Counted from the stretch's first letter, positions 47,075 through 57,381 are shown. The stretch is 60,703 nt of DNA from an uncultured Eubacteriales bacterium (GCA_949288185.1 CASEIZ010000032.1:1-60703); one strand, 5' to 3'. The notes: generated by a model not told the origin, from the letters alone. Numbers and translations are program-made.

Positions 47075-47978
47075 CTTGTTCTTCCTCCTCAGTTTTTATT
47101 ACTTTATTTAAAATCAATCTTTCCATAATCATCAAAATATTATTTGTTAACCAATATAAAGCTAATCCTAATGGTGCAATCATTGCAACAGATACAGACA
47201 TTAATGGCATAAACCATGACATCATCTTATTTGTTTGCATTACAGCATCCATTTCATTTTTCTCTTCTTCTGGAACTAACTCTTTTCCTGTTGTTCCGTC
47301 TATTGGAACACTTTCTTTTGCTTTCTTTTGATTCTTTTGTTGCATTGATGTTGATAATTTTATTGATATAAAAGAAGAAACGATATACAATACTGGGATA
47401 ATATATACTGTGAAATCTGTTAAGTTTTGTTGTGGTACTTTACTTAAGTCTAATCCTAAGAAATTCATTTCTAGATTTGCTCTATCAATATATTCATCAT
47501 CTGGATTTTGTTCTTTTAAGAATTCGTATTCTCTAATAATATCAATTTCTGGATAAGCTGTGCTTACGGATTTGCCACTTTCCTGCAATTGTGTAATATA
47601 GTTATTCATATTCTCTTCTGGTATATTTTGCATATAAGTTAATGGTGATCTTACTAAATAAAAAATTGAGAATAAAAGAATAATTTGTATAATTGCTGTT
47701 AAACAACCGCTAAATGGACTCATCTTCTCCGTTTTATATAATTCCATCATTTCTTGATTCATTTTTTCAGGATTATTTTTATATTTAAATTGAATAACTT
47801 TCAATTGTTCCTGAATTTTAGCTGTTTTCTTCATGGTTCTTTGTTGCTTAACTGAAAATGGAATAAATAAAATTTTAATGAAAATGGTAAAAACAATAAT
47901 AGCCAGTCCATAATTATTTATAAATCCATATATAAAAGCTAATAAATAGCCAAAAATATTTGCAAAAAATTGAAACAT
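47067..47978 (-). CDS. yidC: membrane protein insertase YidC
   Basis: This 303-residue Oxa1-type insertase has five or so membrane helices. YGLAIIVFTIFIKILFIPF near 24-42 leads into the cytoplasmic hairpin (QQRTMKKTAKIQEQLK), with GCLTAIIQIILLFSIFYLV near 95-113. A conserved charged residue lies in the groove region. A long insertion with charged residues follows at about 130-165. It is the usual neighbour of yidD and jag. Confidence 0.93.
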   Translation of the reverse strand: MFQFFANIFGYLLAFIYGFINNYGLAIIVFTIFIKILFIPFSVKQQRTMKKTAKIQEQLKVIQFKYKNNPEKMNQEMMELYKTEKMSPFSGCLTAIIQIILLFSIFYLVRSPLTYMQNIPEENMNNYITQLQESGKSVSTAYPEIDIIREYEFLKEQNPDDEYIDRANLEMNFLGLDLSKVPQQNLTDFTVYIIPVLYIVSSFISIKLSTSMQQKNQKKAKESVPIDGTTGKELVPEEEKNEMDAVMQTNKMMSWFMPLMSVSVAMIAPLGLALYWLTNNILMIMERLILNKVIKTEEEEQDG

Positions 47979-47995
47979 TCTGCTTCCTCCTAGTT

Positions 47996-48214
47996 TTACT
48001 TTAATGGATCATATCCACCTTTTGAGAAAGGATTACATTTTATAATCCTCTTTACTGATAGAAAGCCACCTTTTATTGTGCCATATTTTTCTATTGCTTG
48101 TTTTGCATATTCTGAACACGTAGGATAATATTTGCATCTAATATTTTTCTGTTCTAGCCAACAGGAAATATGTTTTTGATAAAAATTGATTAAAAAAATA
48201 AGTATTTTTTTCAT
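47996..48214 (-). CDS. yidD: membrane protein insertion efficiency factor YidD
   Basis: This 72-residue protein has the whole family signature, CKYYPTCSEYAKQAIEKYG at about 26-44 and KRIIKCNPFSKGGYDP near the end. It has an amphipathic N-terminus. Its start follows the rnpA stop by one base, so it is translated together with rnpA. Confidence 0.94.
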   Translation of the reverse strand: MKKILIFLINFYQKHISCWLEQKNIRCKYYPTCSEYAKQAIEKYGTIKGGFLSVKRIIKCNPFSKGGYDPLK

Positions 48215-48215
48215 A

Positions 48216-48563
48216 TTATTCCTCTAAAAACATTCTTGCATTCTTAAATACTTTTTGGATATCTTCTTCTACACGATGATAACATGCTTGTTCTATTTCT
48301 TGCTGTTTTTTCCAAATAAAAACGATATCATATCCTGTTTTTATGTGTTCTTCTATTTGTTTATAATTTTCTCTTATAATTCTTTTCACATAGTTTCTTT
48401 TTACTGCTTTTCCTAATTTAGAACTAACTGCAATTCCCAAAAAATTGATATTTTTATTATTTTTTTTTATAAAAATTGCAATATATTTCCCAGAATAATA
48501 TTTTCCTCTGTTTAAAACATTCTTAAATTCATAATTTTTCTTTAACATTTTTGTTTTTTTCAT
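48216..48563 (-). CDS. rnpA: ribonuclease P protein component
   Basis: This 115-residue protein assists the RNase P RNA in cutting tRNA 5' leaders. The family motif KAVKRNYVKRIIRENY is at about 51-66, and basic residues dominate. It lies between rpmH and yidD as in nearly all bacteria. Confidence 0.94.
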   Translation of the reverse strand: MKKTKMLKKNYEFKNVLNRGKYYSGKYIAIFIKKNNKNINFLGIAVSSKLGKAVKRNYVKRIIRENYKQIEEHIKTGYDIVFIWKKQQEIEQACYHRVEEDIQKVFKNARMFLEE

Positions 48564-48700
48564 TTTTAGTCCTTTCCCTAAAGAAAAGCAAAGATTATAT
48601 AAAAAGATAATCTAATTTATATTTAAAAGGCTCGCTTTTGCGGCCTTTTTCAATAAATAGAATTTTTCATATTCTATAATTATAAATTTAATATATTAAA

Positions 48701-48835
48701 TTAAGCACTCAATTTTTTTCTACCTTTTGCTCTTCTTGCTTTTAATATATTTTGTCCAGATTTTGTTTTCATTCTTTTCATAAATCCGTGTTCTTTCTTT
48801 TCTTGTCTATTTTTTGGTTGATATGTTCTTTTCAT
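48701..48835 (-). CDS. rpmH: 50S ribosomal protein L34
   Basis: This 44-residue protein reads [18 protein letters not shown] and ends with [13 protein letters not shown], the complete L34 pattern. AGGAGG lies 9 bases before the ATG. It marks the left edge of the origin region and heads the leftward rpmH-rnpA-yidD-yidC-jag group. Confidence 0.96.
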   Translation of the reverse strand: MKRTYQPKNRQEKKEHGFMKRMKTKSGQNILKARRAKGRKKLSA

Positions 48836-48970
48836 CTATTCGCACCTCCTATTGATTTTTATATATATAAATTCCAAAACTGGAAAATATTTGCTAAATT
48901 TTAAATAAGCATATCGATTATACATTAAAACAAATGCAGTTGTCAAGAGTATTTCCATTTTTTTTACTTT

Positions 48971-49044
48971 AAAATGTCGCATTGAGTTCGTTTGTCAATG
49001 AGACATTTTGTCGCATTAAGTTCGTTTGTCTATGCGACATTTTT
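48971..49044. repeat. two tandem 37-bp palindromes, AAATGTCGCA family (copies 2 and 3)
   Basis: Copy 2 spans about 48971-49009 and copy 3 about 49008-49044. Each has arms AAATGTCGCA and TGCGACATTT (copy 2 has TGAGACATTT on the right) around a 17-nt loop with GTTCGTTTGTC. They match the unit at 15181-15217, which has the opposite orientation. They lie in the rpmH-dnaA gap just left of the DnaA-box cluster. Confidence 0.85.
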
Positions 49045-49080
49045 GTCTTTTTTTGTAATATTTTTGTAAAAAAGCCTTAG

Positions 49081-49291
49081 TTTTCCACAGTTTTTTGTAT
49101 TGTTTTCCACAATAAAAAAATTTTTTCCACAATTGTATTGACTTATTTTATATAATTTTGTTATGATATGGAAAGCATAAAAAATATTCATTTTTTGTTG
49201 AAAATACTTAAATTTTTGTTCGTATAAAAAACGAATTTCATTACAGAATTATTACAATATTATCAACATTTGTGGATAACTTTGTGGATAA
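49081..49291 (+). other. oriC: replication origin region: DnaA-box cluster in the rpmH-dnaA gap
   Basis: Three TTTTCCACA boxes (49081-49089, 49103-49111 and 49133-49141) are followed by two close TGTGGATAA boxes in tandem (49271-49279 and 49283-49291) that abut the dnaA ribosome site. AT-rich DNA that could unwind lies between them. With the clusters at 50768-50934 and 52145-52176 this suggests a multipartite origin. The gap 48836-49314 holds nothing else besides the palindromes and the dnaA promoter. Confidence 0.8.
49138..49167 (+). promoter_or_regulatory. dnaA promoter
   Basis: TTGACT (49138-49143), an 18-base spacer ending in TGT, and TATGAT (49162-49167) make an extended -10 promoter. 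The leader of about 140 bases carries two DnaA boxes, which suggests autoregulation. Confidence 0.6.
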
Positions 49292-49314
49292 CTTTTAAAA
49301 GAAGGGATGATGAA

Positions 49315-50667
49315 ATGGCAATCGATAAAGAAGAATTAGTTGCAAAAATAAAAGAACTATTAAAACCAGAAGTAACAAAAATATCTTATGATACTTGGAT
49401 TTTGCCTTTAGATATAAGAAGTATTGATGGTGATAATATTGTTTTTACAACAATTTCAGAGTTTCAAAAAGATTTTATTGAAAACAAATATAGGAGCTTG
49501 ATTTTTAATACATTACGATACATAACAAATAAGGATTGGACTTTTTCTGTTATTGATTTATCAAAAGAAGAACAAAATGATGAAGTCGTCATTAAAGATA
49601 ATTCTAATACAAATTCACCAGAAGAAGTAGAAATAAATAAATCAACTTTAAATCCAAAATATACTTTTGAAACTTTTGTAGTAGGAAACAGTAACCGTTT
49701 CGCTCATGCAGCTGCGTTAGCAGTAGGAAATGAACCAGGAAAAGCATATAATCCATTATTCTTATATGGTGGTGTAGGTTTAGGAAAAACACACTTAATG
49801 CATGCAATTGGAAATCGCATTTTGCAGAATAATAATAAAATGAATGTATTATATGTTACTTCAGAAAAATTTACGAATCAATTAGTAAATGCTATAAAAG
49901 ATAATAAAAATGAAGTATTTAGAAATAAATACAGAAGCATTGATGTACTATTAATAGATGATATCCAATTTATAGCCGGAAAAGAGCGTATTCAAGAAGA
50001 GTTCTTCCACACTTTTAACTCTTTATATGAAGATGGAAGACAAATTATCATATCTAGTGATAAACCACCAAGAGATATTCAATTTCTAGAAGATCGATTA
50101 AAATCTAGATTTGAATGGGGTCTACTTGCTGATATTTCTTGCCCTGATTATGAAACACGTTTAGCAATCTTAAGAAAAAAAGCACAAGATGAAAATATTT
50201 TAATTGATGATTTTATCTTATCTGATATAGCTAATAAAATCGATTCAAATATTAGGGAATTAGAAGGTGTCTTTAATAAAATTGTTGCAAGAGCTTCTTT
50301 AATTCATAGTCCAATCACCATAGAACTTGCAGAAAATATTATTAATGAATTTAAATATGAGAGTGAAAAAGTCATCTCTTGTGATTTTATAAAAGAAACT
50401 GTTGCAAAATATTTCAGTATTAATAAAGATGATTTATCAGGAAATAAACGTTCAAATGATATTGCCTTTCCAAGGCAAATCGCTATGTATCTTTGTAGAG
50501 AAATTGCCAATATGTCTTTTCCTCAGATAGGAGTAGACTTCGGAGGCAGAGATCATTCTACAGTTATGCATGCTTGTAAAAAAATAGAAAAAGAAGTAAA
50601 AGAAAAAAATAATACTAAGTTAATTGTGGATAGTGTGAAAAATATAATTATAAATGGAAAACAATAA
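49315..50667 (+). CDS. dnaA: chromosomal replication initiator DnaA
   Basis: DnaA binds the boxes around it and opens oriC. I start it at the ATG at 49315 (AGAAGGGATG upstream), giving 450 residues. The longer frame from 49270 would begin inside a DnaA box. Domain I is at about 1-85, Walker A GGVGLGKTH near 150, Walker B LLIDDIQFIAG near 212-222, and the DNA-binding domain IV has GGRDHSTVMHACKK near 415-428. All are intact. Confidence 0.97.
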   Translation: MAIDKEELVAKIKELLKPEVTKISYDTWILPLDIRSIDGDNIVFTTISEFQKDFIENKYRSLIFNTLRYITNKDWTFSVIDLSKEEQNDEVVIKDNSNTNSPEEVEINKSTLNPKYTFETFVVGNSNRFAHAAALAVGNEPGKAYNPLFLYGGVGLGKTHLMHAIGNRILQNNNKMNVLYVTSEKFTNQLVNAIKDNKNEVFRNKYRSIDVLLIDDIQFIAGKERIQEEFFHTFNSLYEDGRQIIISSDKPPRDIQFLEDRLKSRFEWGLLADISCPDYETRLAILRKKAQDENILIDDFILSDIANKIDSNIRELEGVFNKIVARASLIHSPITIELAENIINEFKYESEKVISCDFIKETVAKYFSINKDDLSGNKRSNDIAFPRQIAMYLCREIANMSFPQIGVDFGGRDHSTVMHACKKIEKEVKEKNNTKLIVDSVKNIIINGKQ

Positions 50668-50767
50668 GAAATATGTACAAAAAAAATACATTTTTAAAAT
50701 TTGTGTTTGATAAAAAATTTGTTCTCAAAAAGATATTCTTTCTGTTCCTACGGAATAGCTAAAAAGA

Positions 50768-50934
50768 ATATCCACAGCCTCATGTTAATAAGCTGTTAAG
50801 AATTTGTTTATAACTAACTTTTACACAATTGTTACAAAACAATGTGGATTATTTTTTAAGTTTTCCACTAAATTATAAACAGTAATTTTACTAGGGATTG
50901 TAACTATCAACATAGTTTTCCACAGTTTCCACAA
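50768..50934 (+). other. DnaA-box cluster in the dnaA-dnaN gap
   Basis: ATATCCACA (50768-50776), TGTGGATTA (50843-50851), TTTTCCACT (about 50861) and TTTTCCACA (50916-50924) with a further TTTCCACAA next to it lie in the 322-base gap 50668-50989. I see no gene there. They may be part of oriC or control dnaN. Confidence 0.65.
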
Positions 50935-50989
50935 TGCCTAATACTATTACTACTAAAAATATTATATATATTTATAAGGAGGAATCGCT

Positions 50990-52108
50990 ATGAAGATTGT
51001 TTGTTATAAAGACAAACTTATGAAAGCCTTGAATTCCGTAGTAAAAGGTGTAGCTTCTAAAACAACAATGCCTATACTAGAAGGAATTTTAATTCAAACA
51101 AATGATAATGAAATAAAATTAACAACCTATGATTTAGAAATAGGTATAGAATATGTAATGGAATGTGATGTATTAGAACAAGGTAGTACAGTTGTAAATG
51201 CTATCATGTTTAGTGAAATTATTAGAAAATTACCTGATACAGAAATAAAAATATCATTAAATGCAAATAATTTATTGGAAATTGAATGTGAAGGATCTTT
51301 GTACAAATTAGCTACAATGAATCCTGAAGAGTTTCCAGAATTACCAAAAATAGAAGTAGAAAATTCTATTGAAATTGACCAAAATGTATTAAAAAATATG
51401 ATAAGAAGAACGATTTTTGCAGCAAGTACAGAGGAAAGTAGACCAATTTTTACAGGTTGCTTATTTGAAATCGAGAATAATAAATTAAGTTTAGTAGCTG
51501 TAGATGGATTTAGATTGGCATTAAGGAAAGTATTTTTAACAAAACAAAGTAATGATTTTAGTGCTGTTATTCCAGGAAAAACATTAATTGAATTGAATAA
51601 AATCATTACAGATTCATTTGAACCAATAAAAATAGGTGTTTCTAAGAATCAAGCTTTATTTGAAATGGACAATTGTAAGATTGTTACAAGAATTTTAGAT
51701 GGTGAATTTTTAAATTATAAAAATGTAATCCCAAATACTTGGGAAACTAGAATAAAAGTAAATAAAAGTAATATACAAGATAGTTTTGAAAGAATTAGTT
51801 TAATTTCTTCATCTTCAGTAGAAAAAGAGAAGAAATATCCTGTAAAAGTACAGGTAGATATAGGAAAAGTAACAATTTTATGTACCAACCAAACAGGAGA
51901 TGCAAAAGAAGAATTATATGTTTCAACAGAAGGAAAGAACTTAGAAGTAGGGTTTAATCCTAAATATTTCTTAGATAGTTTAAAAGCAATTGATGATGAA
52001 GAAGTTTATATAGAATTTGGAAGCAGTATATCTCCATGTTTAATAAAATCAGTGGAAAATAATGATTATGTATATATGATTTTACCAATTAGATTAAAAG
52101 AAGATTAA
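50990..52108 (+). CDS. dnaN: DNA polymerase III beta clamp
   Basis: This 372-residue sliding clamp has three clamp domains. MKIVCYKDKLMKAL opens the protein, and MPILEGILIQT near 25-35, TEESRPIFTGCLFE near 150-163 and the C-terminal YMILPIRL are typical. A GGAGG site precedes the ATG. In most relatives the small S4-domain gene yaaA follows, but here an AT-rich repeat region lies between dnaN and recF. Confidence 0.96.
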   Translation: MKIVCYKDKLMKALNSVVKGVASKTTMPILEGILIQTNDNEIKLTTYDLEIGIEYVMECDVLEQGSTVVNAIMFSEIIRKLPDTEIKISLNANNLLEIECEGSLYKLATMNPEEFPELPKIEVENSIEIDQNVLKNMIRRTIFAASTEESRPIFTGCLFEIENNKLSLVAVDGFRLALRKVFLTKQSNDFSAVIPGKTLIELNKIITDSFEPIKIGVSKNQALFEMDNCKIVTRILDGEFLNYKNVIPNTWETRIKVNKSNIQDSFERISLISSSSVEKEKKYPVKVQVDIGKVTILCTNQTGDAKEELYVSTEGKNLEVGFNPKYFLDSLKAIDDEEVYIEFGSSISPCLIKSVENNDYVYMILPIRLKED

Positions 52109-52140
52109 AGGTGGAAGTATTTCTACCTTTAATATTTTTT
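52107..52140 (+). terminator. terminator after dnaN
   Basis: AAAGGTGGA pairs with TTCTACCTTT around a 4-nt loop, followed by AATATTTTTTAT. The stem begins on the dnaN stop. Confidence 0.55.
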
Positions 52141-52144
52141 ATAG

Positions 52145-52176
52145 TTATCCACTTTTTATGAAAAGATTGTGGATAA
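52145..52176 (+). other. inverted pair of DnaA boxes after dnaN
   Basis: TTATCCACT (52145-52153) and TGTGGATAA (52168-52176) face each other. A variant TTATACACA lies at about 52934-52942, and TGTGGATAA at 52956-52964 overlaps the recF start codon. Confidence 0.6.
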
Positions 52177-52462
52177 TGTTAAAATAAAAAAGGATAAACT
52201 TTAAAAATAAATTAAAGAAATAAAAAAATCAAATTTAAATAAATTAGAAAAAAATAGCAAAAAAAAGAATAAAATAGTAAAAAAAAGAAAATAAAAGATT
52301 TTTAAATAAAAGCATAAAAAAGAAAAAACAAAAAATGAAAAAAATAGAATAAATTAGAAAAAAAAAGATAAAAATAGAAAAAAGAAGAAAAATAAAATTT
52401 TGAAAATAGTAAAAATTTTAAAATAAAAAAAGAAAAATAGTTAATTAAAAATTAAATAAATT

Positions 52463-52590
52463 AATTAATAAATAATTTATAATTAATAAAAAAATAAATT
52501 AATAAATATTTTATAATTAATAAAAAAATAAATTAATAAATATTTTATAATTAATAAAAAAATTAATTAATAAATAATTCATAAAATAAT
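52463..52590. repeat. 34-bp tandem repeats, nearly pure A/T
   Basis: Copies of AATTAATAAATATTTTATAA plus 14 more bases start at 52463, 52497, 52531 and 52565, a period of exactly 34. The last copy is partial. They lie in the dnaN-recF gap (52109-52954), where yaaA is missing. Regular spacing and low melting point would suit a DNA-unwinding element, which is inference. Confidence 0.8.
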
Positions 52591-52680
52591 AAATAAAAAA
52601 TTAATTAATTTATTAAAAAATAATAAATATAAAATAATTAATAATAAATAATAAAATATATTTATAAAAATAAAAAAATA

Positions 52681-52840
52681 AAGCGTGAAAATAAAAAATA
52701 AGCGGATTTTATTTTTTAGTAATATAATTTTATATCTAAAATAAATAAAAAAATAAAAAAGAAAATAAAAAATGCAAAAAAAACGAAGCGCGAAAATCAA
52801 AAATAAGCCATTTTTATTTTTTAGTAATATAATTTTATAT
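52681..52840 (+). repeat. 55-bp direct repeat upstream of recF
   Basis: A segment at 52681-52735 recurs at 52786-52840 with few differences. Both copies start with AAGCGTGAAA or AAGCGCGAAA, keep AATAAGC and end in TTTTTTAGTAATATAATTTT, which holds a TATAAT-like hexamer. They may be duplicated promoters or protein sites for recF-gyrB. Confidence 0.75.
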
Positions 52841-52954
52841 TTAAAAATAGGAAGAAAAAATAGAAAAAATAGTAAAAAAAAGATAAAAATAGAAAAAAAG
52901 AGAAAATAAAAGAAACAAAAAAATAAGAAAAGTTATACACAAATGGAGAAGAAT

Positions 52955-54037
52955 ATGTGGATAAGTAAAATAAGTTTAAACAATTTTAGAAATTATGAAA
53001 ATGAAATAATTGAATTAAATAAAAATTTAAATATATTTTATGGTGAAAATGCACAAGGGAAAACCAATATAATCGAAAGTATTTTTTTATGTAGTATGGG
53101 AAAATCATTTAGGGCTAAAAAAGATATGGAAATGATTGAATTAGGAAAAGAAAATGCAACAATAGAAATACTTTATGAAAAAACGGATCGATGTGGAAAA
53201 ATAAAAATTGATTTATCTAATAAAAAAAATATATTTTTAAATGGAATAAAATTAAAAAAGTTAAGTGAATTATTAGGGAACATAAATGTGGTTATTTTTA
53301 CACCAGATGATATTCATATTTTAAAAGGCGGACCACAAAATAGAAGAAGATTTCTAGATATTATGATAAGTCAATTAAAACCCAATTATATGTATAATTT
53401 AAATTTATATTTGAAAACAATTGAACAAAGAAATAATTATCTAAGACAAATTAGAGAACAAAATAAAAGTGAAGAATTATTGGATATTTGGGATGAAAAG
53501 TTAATAGAATATGCAGAGAAAATATGTGAATATAGAAAAGAATTTATAAAAAAAATACAAGAAAAAATCATAAAAATACATAAAGAAATAACGGATAATA
53601 GAGAAGAATTAAAAATTGCATATCATACAGACTGTGAAGATAAAGAAACATACAGAAAGCTATTAAAGGAAAGAAGAAAATTGGATATTATAAAAGGATA
53701 TACGACAAAAGGAATTCATAGAGATGATTTTACGATATCTATAAATGATAAAGATTTAGGGACATATGGTTCTCAAGGACAGCATAGAACAGCAATTTTA
53801 TCATTAAGAATGGCAGAATTAGATATTATATTTGATGAAATTGGAGAATATCCAATATTATTATTAGATGATTTTATGTCAGAATTAGATGAAAAAAGAA
53901 GAAAACATTTATTAGAAAAAATTGAAAATATACAAGTAATAATCACTTGTACAGATAAAATAAAACTTGAAAATAAAAATATTTTAATATATAATGTAAA
54001 AGATGGAAAAGTGATAAAAGAAAATCAAGAAGTTTAG
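52955..54037 (+). CDS. recF: DNA replication and repair protein RecF
   Basis: This 360-residue SMC-like ATPase loads RecA at gaps. I use the ATG at 52955, with GGAG six bases upstream, giving MWISKISLNNFRNYENE. The earlier ATG at 52943 lacks a site. Walker A GENAQGKTNIIE is near 30-41, the signature GSQGQHRTAILSLRMAEL near 269-286 and Walker B PILLLDDFMSELDEKRR follow. The stop lies 12 bases before the gyrB ATG. Confidence 0.95.
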   Translation: MWISKISLNNFRNYENEIIELNKNLNIFYGENAQGKTNIIESIFLCSMGKSFRAKKDMEMIELGKENATIEILYEKTDRCGKIKIDLSNKKNIFLNGIKLKKLSELLGNINVVIFTPDDIHILKGGPQNRRRFLDIMISQLKPNYMYNLNLYLKTIEQRNNYLRQIREQNKSEELLDIWDEKLIEYAEKICEYRKEFIKKIQEKIIKIHKEITDNREELKIAYHTDCEDKETYRKLLKERRKLDIIKGYTTKGIHRDDFTISINDKDLGTYGSQGQHRTAILSLRMAELDIIFDEIGEYPILLLDDFMSELDEKRRKHLLEKIENIQVIITCTDKIKLENKNILIYNVKDGKVIKENQEV

Positions 54038-54049
54038 GAGGATACACAA

Positions 54050-55978
54050 ATGGAAAAATATAATCATAAGTATGGGGCAGAACAAATACAAGTATTGGAA
54101 GGTCTTGAAGCCGTAAGAAAAAGACCAGGAATGTATATAGGAAGTACATCTATTAGAGGACTTCATCATTTAGTATATGAAATTGTTGATAATGGGGTAG
54201 ATGAAGCATTAGCAGGATATTGTACAGAAATTAATGTCATTATAGAACCAGGAAATGTTATTTGTGTAACAGATAATGGTAGAGGAATACCAGTAGAAAT
54301 ACATCCAAAAACACATATATCAACAGCAGAAACTGTATATACAGTTTTACATGCAGGAGGAAAATTTGGTGGAGATAGTGGATATAAAGTATCAGGAGGA
54401 TTGCATGGTGTTGGTGCTTCAGTAGTAAATGCTTTATCTACTTGGGCTGAAGTAACAATCAAAAGAGATGGCGGACTTTACCAAATGTCTTTTGAAAAAG
54501 GAAAAACAGTTAAAAAATTGGAAAGAATAGGAGATGCAGAAGGAACAGGAACAAAAGTTAGATTTCTAGCAGATGATACTATTTTTGAAAGTTTAGACTA
54601 TGAATTTGATGTATTAGAAAAACGTTTTAGAGAAATTGCATTTTTAACAAAAGGTTTGAAAATTACAATAGAAGATCAAAGAGAAGAGACTCCTAAAAAA
54701 TCAGAATTCTGTTATGAAGGTGGTTTGGTATCTTTTGTTGAATATTTAAATAAAAATAAAGAAAAGTTACATAAAACACCAATTTATATAGAAAAAGATG
54801 GAGAAGTACCAGTAGAAATTGCAATACAATACACATCAAGTTATTCAGAAAATATATATACATTTACAAATAATATAAATACAATCGAAGGTGGAACACA
54901 TTTAGAAGGATTTAAAAGAGCTTTAACAAAAGTTATGAATGATTATGCTAGAAGTCATAACATATTAAAAGAAAAAGATAATAATTTACAAGGTGAAGAT
55001 ATTAGAGAGGGGATAACAGCAGTTGTATCTGTAAAAGTAAAAGAACCTCAATTTGAAGGACAAACAAAAACAAAACTAGGGAATAGTGAAGTTACAGGTG
55101 TTGTACAAAGTATGGTAAATGAGGCTTTATCTACATTTTTAGAAGAAAATCCATCTGTAGCAAAAGCTATATTAGATAAATGTATTAGTGCATCAAGAGC
55201 AAGAGAAGCTGCAAGAAAAGCTAGGGAATTAGTAAGGAAGAAAAGCAGTTTGGAGACATCTACTTTACCAGGAAAACTTGCAGATTGTAGTAGTAAAAAT
55301 GCTGATGAATGTGAAGTATATATTGTTGAGGGAGACTCAGCAGGAGGTAGTGCAAAACAAGGAAGAGACAGAAAATTCCAAGCAATTTTACCATTATGGG
55401 GAAAAATGTTAAATGTAGAAAAAGCCAGAGCAGACAAGATATATGGAAATGATAAATTAAATCCTGTAATTGTAGCTATTGGAGCAGGAATAGGGGCAGA
55501 GTTTGATATTACAAAAATTAGATATGGAAAAGTTATTATTATGGCAGATGCAGATGTTGATGGAGCACATATTAGAACATTATTATTAACATTTTTCTTT
55601 AGATATATGAGACCTTTAATTGAAAACGGAAATGTGTATTTAGCACAACCACCATTATACAAATTATCAAAAAAGGGAATGGAAGATAGATATTGTTATA
55701 CAGATGAAGATTTAGAAAAAGCATATAAAGAATTAGAAGAAAAAGGAATTACAAGAGATTCATTATCACTACAAAGATACAAAGGTCTAGGAGAAATGAA
55801 TCCAGAACAATTATGGGATACAACAATGAATCCAGAAACAAGAATTCTTATTAAAGTAACTATGGATGACGCAATAAAAGCAGATGAAATCTTTACTTTA
55901 TTAATGGGTGACGAAGTAGAACCAAGAAGAGAATTTATTCAACAAAATGCAAAATATGTAAGAAATTTAGATATATAA
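54050..55978 (+). CDS. gyrB: DNA gyrase subunit B
   Basis: This 642-residue subunit has the GHKL ATPase domain ([12 protein letters not shown] near 22-33, then DNGRGIPV, then [15 protein letters not shown]) and the TOPRIM domain ([15 protein letters not shown] near 427-441, then [13 protein letters not shown]). The AGGAGG site lies at the end of recF. gyrA, usually next, is not in the window. The terminator at 56023 closes the rightward operon. Confidence 0.97.
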   Translation: MEKYNHKYGAEQIQVLEGLEAVRKRPGMYIGSTSIRGLHHLVYEIVDNGVDEALAGYCTEINVIIEPGNVICVTDNGRGIPVEIHPKTHISTAETVYTVLHAGGKFGGDSGYKVSGGLHGVGASVVNALSTWAEVTIKRDGGLYQMSFEKGKTVKKLERIGDAEGTGTKVRFLADDTIFESLDYEFDVLEKRFREIAFLTKGLKITIEDQREETPKKSEFCYEGGLVSFVEYLNKNKEKLHKTPIYIEKDGEVPVEIAIQYTSSYSENIYTFTNNINTIEGGTHLEGFKRALTKVMNDYARSHNILKEKDNNLQGEDIREGITAVVSVKVKEPQFEGQTKTKLGNSEVTGVVQSMVNEALSTFLEENPSVAKAILDKCISASRAREAARKARELVRKKSSLETSTLPGKLADCSSKNADECEVYIVEGDSAGGSAKQGRDRKFQAILPLWGKMLNVEKARADKIYGNDKLNPVIVAIGAGIGAEFDITKIRYGKVIIMADADVDGAHIRTLLLTFFFRYMRPLIENGNVYLAQPPLYKLSKKGMEDRYCYTDEDLEKAYKELEEKGITRDSLSLQRYKGLGEMNPEQLWDTTMNPETRILIKVTMDDAIKADEIFTLLMGDEVEPRREFIQQNAKYVRNLDI

Positions 55979-56022
55979 GGGACTTGCTCCCCATTGACCT
56001 TTCTATTATTAAATTAAAATTT

Positions 56023-56054
56023 AAAGGCAGATAATAAATACATTATCTGCCTTT
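56023..56054 (+). terminator. terminator after gyrB
   Basis: AAAGGCAGATAAT (56023-56035) pairs with ATTATCTGCCTTT (56042-56054) around 6 nt. Only a weak T-run follows. Confidence 0.6.
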
Positions 56055-56454
56055 AATCAATAAGGCTAATAATAATCGCTGTTAAAACAAATATACATAA
56101 TTTTCAAATCTAGCATATATTACTATATGCATAAACTTTCAACCACATATATTTATCAGTCACTCGACTATTAATACACTACTAACAACTAAATTCATCC
56201 AATAAATGGACTAATATTAATCATTAAAAAATATAAGAATAATCTTAACTAAAATATATTATATATCATTTTGCCGTAATCAATATAATCATAAAAAAAT
56301 AAAATAAAAATACAGCAGACAAACAAATAATATATTCATATCGCCGACATAGCATAATATAATAAAACACTATACTACATCTTTGCTCGAATTATAATAA
56401 ATAAATATCTATTATAATTCTTTGTTTAACTATTATTAACCTTATATTTTTATT

Positions 56455-56645
56455 ATGTTCAAAAATAAAAAAAAATATACAGAAAATAAAAAAATAATAA
56501 ATATAAAAAAATAAATATAAAAAAATAAATATAAAAAATAATAAATATAAAAAAAATAAATATAAAAAAATAAATATAAAAAATAATAAATATAAAAAAT
56601 AATAAATATAATAAAATAATAAATATAAATATTATATAAAAATAA
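56455..56645. repeat. AAATAAATATA-type low-complexity tract
   Basis: Irregular tandem units of AATAAATATAAAAA fill nearly 200 bases with almost no G or C. The rest of the 819-base gap after gyrB (55979-56797) is AT-rich with no reading frame I can support, apart from the terminator and the promoter. Confidence 0.7.
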
Positions 56646-56744
56646 ACTTTAGTTAGATTACAATAAAAACGAACTGTATAAAAAATAAATGATTAAAAAA
56701 AGTAACATAACTTAAAAAAGTCGAATTATGTCGACGAGTTTTTC

Positions 56745-56773
56745 TTGACAAAAAATAAAAAAGACTGTAAAAT
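56745..56773 (+). promoter_or_regulatory. promoter of the second VirB4 module
   Basis: TTGACA (56745-56750), 17 bases ending in TG, and TAAAAT (56768-56773) are near consensus. A short inverted repeat (GTCGA with TCGAC at 56720-56735) just upstream could be an operator. The leader before AAGGAG is only a few bases long. Confidence 0.7.
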
Positions 56774-56797
56774 GCTAAAAAAGGAGAGTGGTAAAAT

Positions 56798-57379
56798 ATT
56801 AATAAAAAAACGGTTCAAGAATGGATTCCAATAAAGCAAATCCATAGAGATGGTATGGTAGAAATAGAAAATAATGCTTATATAAAAATATTGGAAGTTA
56901 CGCCTATAAACTATAATTTAAAATCAGATTTAGAAAAGGAAGCTATTTTAAATTCCTATAAAATTTTTTTTAAAACTTGTCATTTTGATATTCAAATTTT
57001 AATTCAAAGTAATAAAGAAGATTTAAGTCATCATATTTCAAAAATAAAAAAAATTATTTTAAAAAAAGAAAATAAATATTTGAAAAATTTAGCTGAAAAT
57101 TATATTCAATATATTTCTAATTTAAATAATAATAAAAAGTCAGCATCCAAAAAATTTTATATTATTATCAAGAATCATCCCATTAATAAAAAAGAAAAAA
57201 ATATAGAAATTATTAGGCAAGAATTAAATGAAAAATATTTAAAAATAAAAGAATGTTTATCTAGATGTGGAAATAGAGTAAGAAACATTGATGAAAAAGA
57301 AGAAATATTAAAAATATTCTTTTCTTTTTTAAATACTAAAAAATATTTTAATAAAAATGAAAAATTAGAGGAGGAATAA
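56798..57379 (+). CDS. VirB4 partner protein of the second module, probable ATT start
   Basis: This protein of about 193 residues has the pattern TVQEWIPIKQI, then INYNLKSDLEKEAILNSYK and IQILIQS. It parallels the membrane partner of VirB4 at 33317-34558 but has no membrane segment. The first ATG (56855) would cut off the conserved N-terminus. The frame is open back to 56795, and no ATG, GTG or TTG lies there. An ATT at 56798 follows AAGGAG by 11 bases and would start the protein at the expected place. ATT starts are known for infC, so I infer that it is used here. Confidence 0.68.
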   Translation: MNKKTVQEWIPIKQIHRDGMVEIENNAYIKILEVTPINYNLKSDLEKEAILNSYKIFFKTCHFDIQILIQSNKEDLSHHISKIKKIILKKENKYLKNLAENYIQYISNLNNNKKSASKKFYIIIKNHPINKKEKNIEIIRQELNEKYLKIKECLSRCGNRVRNIDEKEEILKIFFSFLNTKKYFNKNEKLEEE

Positions 57380-57381
57380 CT

